Positions 1 to 6,510 are shown, numbered from the stretch's first letter. The stretch: 9,385 nt of DNA from an uncultured Lachnospiraceae bacterium (GCA_934371475.1 CAKRNX010000082.1:1-9385); one strand, 5' to 3'. Translations and numbers: made by a program. Notes: generated by a model not told the origin, from the letters alone.

Positions 1-1201
1 CTTCTGAATAGGAAGCCATCTCGGCCGTCGGGAATGTCAGCGTCATCGTCTGGCTCTCGCCGGGCGCCAGTTCATCTGTTTTTCCGAAAGCTGCCAGCTC
101 CTGATACGGCTTCTCAAGTTCTCCGTCCGGCGCGGAAAAATAGATCTCCACAACTTCCTTCCCGGACCACGTATCTCCGGTGTTCGTGACAGTCGCCGTC
201 ACTGTCACAAACTCCGCGTCCGCCTCCACGCTCTGCGTCTCAATCGAAAAATCCGTGTAAGATTTCCCGTAACCAAACTCATACGCCGGAGTCACGTCAA
301 ATGTGTCAAAATACCGGTATCCTACATAGATCCCCTCCGTGTAATCCTCCTGCTGCACATCATTATCATTGGCTCCAAATGTTTTGGCATTCGGGTAATC
401 TTCATAATTCTGCGGCCATGTATCTGTCAGCTTTCCCGACGGAGTCACCGTCCCGTTCAGCACCTTCACGACCGCATTGCCGCCCTCCATGCCCGCCTGG
501 GACATCAGCAGCATCGCATCCAGCCCGTCAATCTCATCAAAGAACTTTGTATCGATGACACCGCCCACATTTAAGATTACAATCACGTTGTCAAAATTTT
601 TCGCCAATTTTTCCAGATTGGCTCTCTCGATATCAGTCAGATAATAATCTCCCTTTGTCACGGTGCGGTCCGTCCCCTCGCCGGAATTTCTGGCCAGCAC
701 ATAGATAGCGGTATCCGTTCCATCCTCTTTGGCTTCCTCAATATCCGATTTCGTGATCTCCGGATCCTCCATGGTATATTCTGTTCTCAGGCTGCCTTCA
801 AACTCTGCCCTGCCTTTTTCATACATTTCCCGGTAGGTATTCAGCCACGTCACACTCGTGACCTGATAGCCCGCATTCTGCAGCCCCTGCCATACATTCA
901 CCGTATAGCGCTGGTTCACATCGCCGGATCCGGTTCCGCCCTTCACCGTGTTGATCGCCCCGCCGCCAAACAGCGCAATATTGCCGGATTTCTCAATCGG
1001 CAGCACCTGGTTGCGATTTTCCAGCAGCACCATGCTCTCCGTGGCGGCCTTCTGCGAGAGCGCCGCATTTCGGATCTCCCGCTCTGTGATCTCATCCGTT
1101 GTCGCAGGATCCGCCGCTGCCGGCACTGCGCCGGTCACTGCCGCCATCCCGCAGGCCAGCACCGCCGCCAGCAGCCGTTTTCCTCTCTTTCTGTCTTTCA
1201 C
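1..1201 (-). CDS. Secreted family 3 glycoside hydrolase (beta-glucosidase-like), permuted domain order, 3' part cut by window edge
   Basis: Probable exo-acting beta-glycosidase that releases a terminal sugar from beta-linked oligosaccharides outside the cell. Only the first 400 codons are present. Residues 1-30 form a signal peptide (basic KDRKRGKR, hydrophobic core, AAA before Asp31). Residues ~45-315 are the alpha/beta domain that normally follows the TIM barrel in GH3: MVLLENRNQVLPI (57-69), NSGEGTDR (172-179), EGGNAVVKVLNG (239-250), PSGKLTDTWP (254-263), EGIYVGYRYFD (289-299) and YEFGYGKSYTDF (307-318). KGGTGSGDVN (87-96) is typical of clostridial GH3 enzymes with reversed order. Glu175 is a candidate acid/base. 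Residues ~320-400 resemble the fibronectin-III-like domain. The barrel with the nucleophile Asp must lie beyond the left edge. The GTG start is chosen because the frame has a stop just upstream with no ATG between, and AGGAG precedes it. It lies 20 nt after the response regulator, so it is likely co-transcribed. Substrate specificity cannot be read. Confidence 0.88.
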   Translation of the reverse strand, partial: MKDRKRGKRLLAAVLACGMAAVTGAVPAAADPATTDEITEREIRNAALSQKAATESMVLLENRNQVLPIEKSGNIALFGGGAINTVKGGTGSGDVNQRYTVNVWQGLQNAGYQVTSVTWLNTYREMYEKGRAEFEGSLRTEYTMEDPEITKSDIEEAKEDGTDTAIYVLARNSGEGTDRTVTKGDYYLTDIERANLEKLAKNFDNVIVILNVGGVIDTKFFDEIDGLDAMLLMSQAGMEGGNAVVKVLNGTVTPSGKLTDTWPQNYEDYPNAKTFGANDNDVQQEDYTEGIYVGYRYFDTFDVTPAYEFGYGKSYTDFSIETQSVEADAEFVTVTATVTNTGDTWSGKEVVEIYFSAPDGELEKPYQELAAFGKTDELAPGESQTMTLTFPTAEMASYSE

Positions 1202-1205
1202 CTGT

Positions 1206-1210
1206 CTCCT
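1206..1210 (-). promoter_or_regulatory. Ribosome binding site for the GTG start of the glycosidase
   Basis: AGGAG lies only 4 nt before a GTG codon at 1201-1199. No ATG occurs in frame between this site and the upstream in-frame TGA, so the GTG is the best start. The close spacing and GTG suggest modest initiation, perhaps helped by ribosomes finishing the regulator gene 20 nt upstream. Confidence 0.6.
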
Positions 1211-1221
1211 GTCCTCTCTGC

Positions 1222-2805
1222 CTACTTCATCTGATCACGGATCTCTCCTATATTCATTCCTGTATATTTCTTAAATACTTTATAAAAATATGTGATATTA
1301 CTGTATCCTGATTTCTCCGCAATCTCTTTTACCGTCTTGTTCTCATCCCACAGCAGATTCAGTGCCTGCCTCATACGCATATCAGTGAGGATCTCCACGA
1401 ACGTCTGCTTCAGTTCCTGTTTGAGCAGTCTGCTCAGATAAAAAGAACTGATCCCCGAATTGTCCGCAACATCCTCCAGCGAAATATCTTCCATATAATG
1501 TTCTTCCATGAACATCAGCGTCCGCTCAATATATTCCCGGCTCTTTTTTTCACCGGATTTGGCTTTCATCGAAAATCTTGTGAGGCATTCCCGGCACCAG
1601 TGCTCCAGCTCCTCCCTCGATTTACATTCTGACAGGGCAGAAAACGTCACTTTCGTATCTTTGGAATATCTGGTCAGATAATCCTGTCCGCTCTCAATAT
1701 CCTCATACAGCGGAAGGATAAATTCCAGCACATCTGTCTGAAGTCTGGTCAGCTCAGCGGCTCCCGGCTCCTCCATCTGTTCAAAAACTTCATGGATCGC
1801 CGCCAGACATTCGTCTATCCGCCCGTCCCTGATCCACTGGCGGCATCTGCCCTCCAATCCCTCAAATCCACTCTGTTCCCTGTTCTTTCTGGGTACTTCG
1901 TAATAATAGACGCCGGGGGTATTCTGTGCTCTGGCCGCAATCCGGCTCTCGGTCAACCCTGCCGCCATCTCTTTTCCGTCATATTTCCAGGTACTCACAC
2001 CGATGATAAACTGTCCCTGCCCGTGCTGTTCCAGCATGGCCTGCAGCATTCCTGCAATATCCTCCGTCCATCTGCACATATCGGATCCGGAGATCTGACT
2101 CCCCGCCATAATCAGAAAATACAGTTCTCCCTTGTTCCATTTACCCACGCAGCTGCTGTACTGATTCATGCCGGCCAGCACCGTCTCCAGAAATGTATCT
2201 TCTTTTTTTCTGTCATATCGCCGCTTTTCTCCCGCACCTGTCCCGGCACGTCTCACACACACCAGCACACCTCCGTTATATTCCCGATTCATGGAGCGCT
2301 GATAGATTGCAAAGCTTTTTTCATCCGGCTCTCCAAGCATCAGGGAAGAAAGAAATTCTGTCCCCACCGCATGTGTCATCTCACCCAGATGTTCCTGATT
2401 TTCCTGCTCCCAACTGGCCTTTTTCTGCTCCTTCTGCAGCGCACCGATAACCTTGGTCAGCGTCTCTTCAAACGCATCTTTCTCAAGAGGCTTGAGAATA
2501 TAGTCCGAAGCTCCCAGCTTCATGGCACGCTTCACATATTCAAAATCACTGTAAGCGGAACTGATGATAATCTTCAACTGCTGATTGCGTGTACGAATCA
2601 GCTCCAGCGCATCCAGCCCGTTCAGCTGCGGCATATTGATATCCACTATCGCAATATCCGGCTGGTATTTCTCAATCCCGGCAATCAGATCTGTCCCGTT
2701 ATACACGCTGGGAACTACCTCCAGCTCCGGGAAATCATTGCGCAGCATCATCTCCAGCGCCCTGCATTCTATCATTTCATCATCTGCTACAATAATGCGA
2801 TACAT
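1222..2805 (-). CDS. YesN-type response regulator, receiver + long middle region + AraC HTH (527 aa)
   Basis: DNA-binding output of the two-component pair with the kinase encoded just upstream. Residues 1-120 are a receiver domain: acidic pair Asp8-Asp9, phosphoacceptor Asp55 in VDINMP, Ser83 and the conserved Lys105 in ILKPL. Residues ~422-527 are an AraC/XylS-type double helix-turn-helix, with ISLEDVADNSGISSFYLSRL for the first unit and TVKEIAEKSGYSNITYFYKV for the second. The intervening ~300 residues match nothing I can name; they have the mixed alpha/beta look of the poorly conserved middle segment of long YesN regulators. The frame is open to a GTG at 2832, but the ATG at 2805 is preferred because AGGAGG lies 6 nt before it and the extra residues would be the basic string RKVKRRRR ahead of a normal receiver start. 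It overlaps the kinase gene by 26 nt, implying translational coupling. Likely target is its own operon and sugar-use genes (inference). Confidence 0.93.
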   Translation of the reverse strand: MYRIIVADDEMIECRALEMMLRNDFPELEVVPSVYNGTDLIAGIEKYQPDIAIVDINMPQLNGLDALELIRTRNQQLKIIISSAYSDFEYVKRAMKLGASDYILKPLEKDAFEETLTKVIGALQKEQKKASWEQENQEHLGEMTHAVGTEFLSSLMLGEPDEKSFAIYQRSMNREYNGGVLVCVRRAGTGAGEKRRYDRKKEDTFLETVLAGMNQYSSCVGKWNKGELYFLIMAGSQISGSDMCRWTEDIAGMLQAMLEQHGQGQFIIGVSTWKYDGKEMAAGLTESRIAARAQNTPGVYYYEVPRKNREQSGFEGLEGRCRQWIRDGRIDECLAAIHEVFEQMEEPGAAELTRLQTDVLEFILPLYEDIESGQDYLTRYSKDTKVTFSALSECKSREELEHWCRECLTRFSMKAKSGEKKSREYIERTLMFMEEHYMEDISLEDVADNSGISSFYLSRLLKQELKQTFVEILTDMRMRQALNLLWDENKTVKEIAEKSGYSNITYFYKVFKKYTGMNIGEIRDQMK

Positions 2806-4336
2806 TCTTCTCCTCCTCTTCACCTTCCGCACAGGGCAGACTGATCACAATCCGTGTTCCTGTCTCCGGACTGCTGAATACCTTCATCTGCGCCTTGTGG
2901 CTGAAGAAAATCATCAGACGCAGATACACATTGCCAAGCCCGATCTTCTGTCCGGGCCGCTCTGTCTGTTCTACCTCTCTGCGCACGGTTGCCAGCGTCT
3001 CTTTATCCATTCCGATCCCGTTATCCGAAATAATAATGATCCCCCGCCTGCGCCGCGCATCGTAACGGGTGCAGATCCGGATCCAGGCGCCCTCTCCCTT
3101 CATTCCCACACCGTGGGAGATGGAATTTTCCACCAGAGGCTGCAAAATCATGCTGGGCACAAGGATCTGATGAAATGACTCATCCAGGTCGAACTCAAAA
3201 CAGATCCTGTCGCCGAACCGCTTCTCCTGCAGATCGACATAATTGCCAAGGATCTCTATCTCTTTGGCCAGCGTCACAGCCTTGTCCGTATTATCCAGTG
3301 TATAGCGCAGCAGCCTTGCCGTTGTGCCGAGCAGAGCCGCTGTATCCTCCGCATTTTCCATATATGCGGTCTGTGAGATCATGTTCAGCGTATTAAACAG
3401 AAAATGCGGGTTAATCTGCATCTGCAGCGCTTTCAGTTCACTGGATTTCAGGCGGTTATTGATCCGAAGATTTTCCAGCTCCTGATCCTTCAGACGCTCC
3501 TTGGCACTGGCATTTTCCTGGATCTCCTTCATCTGCTTCTGTATCCGGGCTATCATGGAATTGTAAACCTGCAGGAGATGATGCATCTCATCGTCCACAT
3601 CCTGCGGAATGCTGCACATGGCGTGACTGATGCCGTGTCCCTCAAACGTGCGGGCTTTCTCCGTCAGCTCCTGCACCGGGGCAATGACGCGTCTAGTGAT
3701 ATTTCTCACATTGAAAATCTCATACAGCACTGTCGCCACGATAATAATCATAATCGATATATAGTAAATGCGGTTGCGCAGCTGCAGAATCCGCGCCTGC
3801 GTTTCCGCCTCGTCCAGAAGCTGGGAATACAGATCCTGGAACTCTTCATTGATGGCCATGTACACATCCTGCGTGGCACTGTAATATTTATTAATCACCT
3901 GTTTGCTGCCAATCGTCATGACCTCACACAGGTAGCTGTGATCATAAATCTTGTCAATGCTGGTCGTGTACGTATAGAACATCTCCTGCACATCGCGCAT
4001 ATCACGGTAAAACTGCTCGCCCATGCGCACCTCTGTCATCTCCTTGAGGATACTTCTTCCCTCCAGGATCTCCGAGCTGATTGCCTTGTAAATATCCTCG
4101 TCTCCCTCCAGCGTATAGTTGTATACATTGTGGTTGATGCTGTCCAGATAATGAAAAAAAGCATTTAGATTGATCAGCTGCTGCATGTTTCTCTGATAAT
4201 TCTCATTCATCAGACCGATAAATCCCATACTCAGAAACAGCAGCACCACTGTCATCATTACCATGCCGCCCATAAATTTCATCAGCCTGGACTGGAACGT
4301 GGTGGCGGCTTTTCTCTTCTTTATGAAAGATCCCAT
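2780..4336 (-). CDS. YesM/LytS-type sensor histidine kinase (518 aa, complete)
   Basis: Membrane kinase that presumably phosphorylates the regulator encoded immediately downstream. Layout: basic N-terminus (KKRK), transmembrane segment ~21-43, an extracytoplasmic, mostly helical region ~44-189, second transmembrane segment ~190-208, a HAMP-like linker ~210-262 (RRVIAPVQELTEKAR), a predicted coiled coil ~262-306, and the His_kinase plus ATPase domains from ~300. Phosphoacceptor His311 sits in QINPHFLFNTL. ATP-binding motifs are Asn404 in LQPLVENSISHG, Asp438 in DNGIGM and GLGNVYLR (466-473). All key residues are intact. The outer region has no recognisable ligand-binding fold, which fits a kinase that reads signal through a partner binding protein, as described for LytS with XylFII in Clostridium. 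The start has GGAGGAGG 4 nt upstream and overlaps the end of the binding-protein gene by 16 nt. The signal it senses is unknown. Confidence 0.95.
   Translation of the reverse strand: MGSFIKKRKAATTFQSRLMKFMGGMVMMTVVLLFLSMGFIGLMNENYQRNMQQLINLNAFFHYLDSINHNVYNYTLEGDEDIYKAISSEILEGRSILKEMTEVRMGEQFYRDMRDVQEMFYTYTTSIDKIYDHSYLCEVMTIGSKQVINKYYSATQDVYMAINEEFQDLYSQLLDEAETQARILQLRNRIYYISIMIIIVATVLYEIFNVRNITRRVIAPVQELTEKARTFEGHGISHAMCSIPQDVDDEMHHLLQVYNSMIARIQKQMKEIQENASAKERLKDQELENLRINNRLKSSELKALQMQINPHFLFNTLNMISQTAYMENAEDTAALLGTTARLLRYTLDNTDKAVTLAKEIEILGNYVDLQEKRFGDRICFEFDLDESFHQILVPSMILQPLVENSISHGVGMKGEGAWIRICTRYDARRRRGIIIISDNGIGMDKETLATVRREVEQTERPGQKIGLGNVYLRLMIFFSHKAQMKVFSSPETGTRIVISLPCAEGEEEEKNVSHYCSR
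2812..2817 (-). promoter_or_regulatory. Ribosome binding site that fixes the start of the long response regulator
   Basis: AGGAGG lies 6 nt before ATG 2805-2803, inside the 3' end of the kinase gene. It lies downstream of the alternative GTG at 2832, so it can serve only the ATG. The same bases encode the Glu-rich kinase tail (EGEEEEKN), so a strong ribosome site and an acidic C-terminus share one sequence. Confidence 0.75.
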
Positions 4337-5298
4337 ACAACCTCCTCCGCCCCATGCTCATTGCTCCAGGTCTCAAAATCAAAATCTTTTTTGGCGCTGA
4401 TCACACCTGTGTTGATTACATCCACGTCTGTGTTTCTTCCATTAATATAGTTCCACAGATAACTGACTGCCTGATAGCCGCGGTCATGATCTTCCTCTAC
4501 CATAGTAGAATAATATCGTCCCTCTTGAATATAACCCCAGATCTTTTCATTGAGTCCGTGTCCGACCACGCGGTAATCATCCGGAGAACTGTTCATCCCC
4601 TTAAGAACGCTGCCCAGCATCTGAGTGGCCACTTCCTCCGCACAGTAGACGGCATCGATCTGCGGATACTGCTTAAACATCTGTTCTGCCAGCTTCTGCA
4701 CCCGCATCCTGTCAGACTCGCACTCCAACACTTCCACAATCTCCATATCCGGATAGGCTGCGATCGCTTCCTGAAATCCCTCCACGCGCTCCTGCTGGTT
4801 CTGATTATCCAGACGGGACACAATAATGCCGATCTTGGCCTTCTGCCCGGAAACCTCCGCCAGATCCTCACCGGCGATGCGTCCCGCTTCTCTGTTATCT
4901 GTTCCTATGTAGCAGGTTCTCTCAGATCCCGTCAGATCCGAGTCCACCAGAACCACAGGAATCCCCTCTTTTACTGCCTGATTAACCGCATTTGTTACCA
5001 GCGGACTGTAATTGCTTCCCGCTGTAATAATCCCGGCCACTCTCGCATAGACAGCTTTCTGTAACGCATTGGCCTGCCCCTGCGCATCCAGGCTCTGAAA
5101 GCCCACAAATTTCGTATTTGTGCCAAATTCCCGGTCCGCCGCCTTCATCCCTTCCGCCATATCTTCCCACTTGAGCGGGCAGACAAACGTGAAACGGCGG
5201 GTGATCGTGATATTCTCCTGCTTCTGATCTGTCATCAGCTGCACTGAGCCGATAAGCAGCATCACCGCTGCCAGCATCAGTATGATATATTTTTTCAT
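4321..5298 (-). CDS. Membrane-anchored sugar-binding protein, periplasmic-binding type I (325 aa), probable co-sensor
   Basis: Extracytoplasmic sugar-binding protein of the ribose/xylose/galactose-binding family (Peripla_BP_4 type). Residues 1-22 are a hydrophobic signal or anchor (KKYIILMLAAVMLLIGSVQLM) without a lipobox Cys and without a good signal peptidase site, so it may stay anchored. Residues ~36-290 show the family pattern: MAEGMKAADREFGTNTKFVG, GIITAGSNYSPLVTNAVNQA, GIPVVLVDSD (112-121), YIGTDNREAGRIAGEDLAE (130-148), IDAVYCAEEVATQMLG and VVGHGLNE. The ATG at 5298 is chosen because it starts the signal segment with a purine-rich AGGG stretch upstream; longer in-frame versions would overlap the preceding reductase gene and bury the signal. 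No ABC ATPase or permease accompanies it; instead it is fused by overlap to a kinase-regulator pair. That matches the XylFII-LytS-YesN layout, so sensing rather than uptake is the likely role (inference). The ligand is not readable from sequence. Confidence 0.9.
   Translation of the reverse strand: MKKYIILMLAAVMLLIGSVQLMTDQKQENITITRRFTFVCPLKWEDMAEGMKAADREFGTNTKFVGFQSLDAQGQANALQKAVYARVAGIITAGSNYSPLVTNAVNQAVKEGIPVVLVDSDLTGSERTCYIGTDNREAGRIAGEDLAEVSGQKAKIGIIVSRLDNQNQQERVEGFQEAIAAYPDMEIVEVLECESDRMRVQKLAEQMFKQYPQIDAVYCAEEVATQMLGSVLKGMNSSPDDYRVVGHGLNEKIWGYIQEGRYYSTMVEEDHDRGYQAVSYLWNYINGRNTDVDVINTGVISAKKDFDFETWSNEHGAEEVVWDLS
4341..4348 (-). promoter_or_regulatory. Ribosome binding site of the full-length histidine kinase
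   Basis: GGAGGAGG lies 4 nt upstream of ATG 4336-4334 and inside the last codons of the binding-protein gene. It supports the 16-nt overlap between the two genes and hence coupled translation of binding protein and kinase. Confidence 0.7.
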
Positions 5299-5355
5299 AG
5301 GTACCCTGTTCCCTCTCTGTCGGGCGGATCTATTCCATCCGTTTTTCGCGGAGCG

Positions 5356-5384
5356 TGTATCAAAAATCTTTTCCGCCATTTCAA
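5356..5384 (-). promoter_or_regulatory. Candidate promoter for the binding protein-kinase-regulator-glycosidase operon
   Basis: TTGAAA (5384-5379, five of six matches to the -35 consensus) is separated by exactly 17 nt from GATACA (5361-5356, three of six matches to -10). The weak -10 suggests dependence on an activator, in keeping with an AraC-type regulator in the operon. It lies ~60 nt before the binding-protein start, in a 121-nt gap with no intrinsic terminator, so read-through from the reductase gene is also possible. Confidence 0.33.
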
Positions 5385-5408
5385 ACCCGCCACTTGCAAA
5401 AATCTTTT
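5361..5408. repeat. Perfect 12-bp direct repeat in the upstream region of the sugar-sensor operon
   Basis: CAAAAATCTTTT occurs at 5361-5372 and again at 5397-5408 on the plus strand, 36 bp apart start to start. On the coding strand this reads AAAAGATTTTTG. Direct repeats are the usual binding-site form of AraC-family regulators, and the operon encodes one. The copy nearer the gene lies between the candidate -35 and -10, which would not suit simple activation. Its identity as an operator is inference. Confidence 0.45.
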
Positions 5409-5419
5409 TCAGACACGTG

Positions 5420-6307
5420 CTATCCCAGCAGCCGGCGCTCCACCTCTTCAAATCCAATTCTCTGAATGGTCTCTGCAAAACGCTCGCCCTTCTGCCCCTG
5501 CTCCTTGAACAGCAAGATCGCTTTCTCCACTACCTCATACACCTCTTCTGCAGAGGTAAAAATCCGGCCAAGCGCCCGGCCCTGCGCGCATTTTTTACCC
5601 CAGCGCCCTCCGATATAAACTTTGTATCCGAAGGTACCGTCCGGGATCGCATTGAAATGACACTTTCCTACGCAGCGCCCGCAGTGCAGACAGCGCTCCG
5701 TATCAATGTGCATCGTGCCATCCTCCCCTTTGGCGGCAGCTTTTACCGGACAGACTGCCTCAATCGCACATTTTTTGCATCCTTTGCATTTCTCCTGCTC
5801 ATATTGAGGGATCCTCTGTCCGATAATGCCCACATCATTCAGATCCGGCTTTACGCAATTGTTCGGGCATCCGCCCACTGCAATCTTAAATTTGTGCGGC
5901 AGCACCACATCATGATATCCTGTATAAAACCTCCTGTGTATCTCTTCTGAAACAGCAAAGGAATCCAGCAGACCGAAATGACACGTTGTTCCCTTGCAGG
6001 ATACGACCGGACGCACCTTCGGTCCCGTGCCGCCTGTCTCCAGTCCCTCTTCTCCAATATATGCCTGAAATTCCGGAATTTTCTCGTAGGGAATTCCCGG
6101 GATCTCTGTGGTAAGCCTCGTCGTAAATGTCACTGTGCCGTTGCCGAACCGCTCGGCAGCGTCCGCAATCCGGCGCAGCTGACGGACTGTTACCTTACCG
6201 TTCACACTCAGAACACGGGCAGAAAAATTGTCCGTGCCTTTATTATTCAGAAATCCCTGTCCTTTCAGCCGTTTCTCTTCTTCACTGCTGATTGTTAATG
6301 CCGCCAT
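5420..6307 (-). CDS. Small siroheme/4Fe-4S sulfite or nitrite reductase-like protein with two ferredoxin clusters (295 aa)
   Basis: Probable cytoplasmic siroheme-dependent reductase of the nitrite/sulfite reductase superfamily, closest in build to the AsrC subunit of anaerobic sulfite reductase. Residues ~10-85 are the ferredoxin-like half (SVNGKVTVRQLRRIADAAER). The siroheme-[4Fe-4S] ligands are Cys104 and Cys109 (SCKGTTCHFG) with Cys147 and Cys151 (GGCPNNCVKPDLNDVGI), the second close to the known siroheme signature. An inserted pair of ferredoxin motifs follows: Cys174/177/180/186, with an unusual five-residue last gap, and Cys206/209/212/216 with regular spacing. The ATG at 6307 has AAGGAG 7 nt upstream; the open frame continues to 6391 but without a ribosome site. 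No AsrA or AsrB electron-transfer partner, siroheme synthesis gene or transporter is in the window, so the electron donor and true substrate (sulfite, nitrite or other) are unknown. It sits alone between two sensory operons. Confidence 0.85.
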   Translation of the reverse strand: MAALTISSEEEKRLKGQGFLNNKGTDNFSARVLSVNGKVTVRQLRRIADAAERFGNGTVTFTTRLTTEIPGIPYEKIPEFQAYIGEEGLETGGTGPKVRPVVSCKGTTCHFGLLDSFAVSEEIHRRFYTGYHDVVLPHKFKIAVGGCPNNCVKPDLNDVGIIGQRIPQYEQEKCKGCKKCAIEAVCPVKAAAKGEDGTMHIDTERCLHCGRCVGKCHFNAIPDGTFGYKVYIGGRWGKKCAQGRALGRIFTSAEEVYEVVEKAILLFKEQGQKGERFAETIQRIGFEEVERRLLG

Positions 6308-6314
6308 ATTCTCT

Positions 6315-6320
6315 CTCCTT
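6315..6320 (-). promoter_or_regulatory. Ribosome binding site that fixes the reductase start
   Basis: AAGGAG 7 nt before ATG 6307-6305. This rules against the 28-codon longer in-frame version, which would begin with a TTG at 6391 that has no such site. Confidence 0.75.
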
Positions 6321-6346
6321 TTTATCTGATTGCTGTGCAAAGGCAC

Positions 6347-6359
6347 TGACCCTGGGTCA
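6347..6359. promoter_or_regulatory. 13-bp perfect palindrome in the reductase leader, possible operator
   Basis: TGACCC-T-GGGTCA is a perfect inverted repeat with a single central base, 40-52 nt before the reductase start. It lies next to a small GTGC-AAAG-GCAC inverted repeat at 6335-6346. Size and symmetry fit a dimeric repressor site downstream of the transcription start. The bound factor is not identifiable. Confidence 0.4.
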
Positions 6360-6416
6360 TACTGCGTCCCACAGCTGTTCGAAATCGCCAATTTACCCTG
6401 TAAACCGCTCTTTTTA

Positions 6417-6445
6417 ATATTACTATGAAACAGAAAAAAAAGAAA
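6417..6445 (-). promoter_or_regulatory. Candidate promoter of the reductase gene
   Basis: TAATAT at 6422-6417 is a good -10 match. No clear -35 hexamer lies 17 nt upstream (TTTCTT at 6445-6440), but the upstream DNA is very T-rich on the coding strand (run around 6433-6447). Start of transcription would be near 6410, giving a leader of about 100 nt that includes the 6347-6359 palindrome and one TTACCCTG copy. The short A/T run makes a chance match easy. Confidence 0.3.
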
Positions 6446-6489
6446 ACACTTTTTTGACGCTGCGCTGATGAATCAGGGTAATTCCCGCG

Positions 6490-6510
6490 GCCGGCTCCGT
6501 GCCGGCACGG
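6490..6510. repeat. GC-rich inverted repeat after the short response regulator gene
   Basis: Two overlapping foldable elements: GCCGGC (6490-6495) and GCCGGC (6501-6506) can pair around a 5-nt loop, and CCGTGCCGGCACGG (6497-6510) is a perfect 14-bp palindrome. They begin 12 nt beyond the stop codon of the regulator gene, where a terminator would be expected, but no T-run follows directly on the coding strand. It may be a weak terminator, an mRNA 3'-end stabiliser or a protein site. Confidence 0.4.

Noticed and set aside
1792..2844. Long plus-strand open frame of 350 codons opposite the long regulator
   Set aside because: It lies antisense to a clear receiver-AraC gene, lacks a convincing ribosome site and reads as composition-driven sequence with no domain. 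It is a shadow frame.
3404..4168. Plus-strand open frame of 254 codons opposite the full-length kinase
   Set aside because: Leu/His/Ile-rich mirror of helical kinase coding sequence; no motif and no ribosome site. The antisense kinase has all catalytic motifs intact.
4376..4392. Further copy of the AAAATCTTTT element near the end of the sugar-binding gene
   Set aside because: It is one base shorter than the 12-bp repeat and encodes the Lys-Lys-Asp-Phe-Asp stretch of the protein; likely coincidental.
5397..5409. AAAAAGATTTTTG after the reductase stop as an intrinsic terminator
   Set aside because: The possible stem is only A-T pairs around a 2-nt loop, with no GC-rich stem. It is better explained as one copy of the 12-bp direct repeat.
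5299..5478. 60-codon N-terminal extension of the sugar-binding protein
   Set aside because: It would overlap the end of the reductase gene, place the signal segment internally and contain no domain. The ATG at 5298 begins the hydrophobic segment.
6308..6391. 28-codon N-terminal extension of the reductase
   Set aside because: It starts at a TTG without a ribosome site and would translate the palindrome and the AAGGAG site of the ATG at 6307.
6438..6462. T-rich coding-strand stretch as terminator of the short regulator gene
   Set aside because: No stable stem directly precedes the T-run on the minus strand; the GC-rich hairpin lies more than 35 nt earlier.
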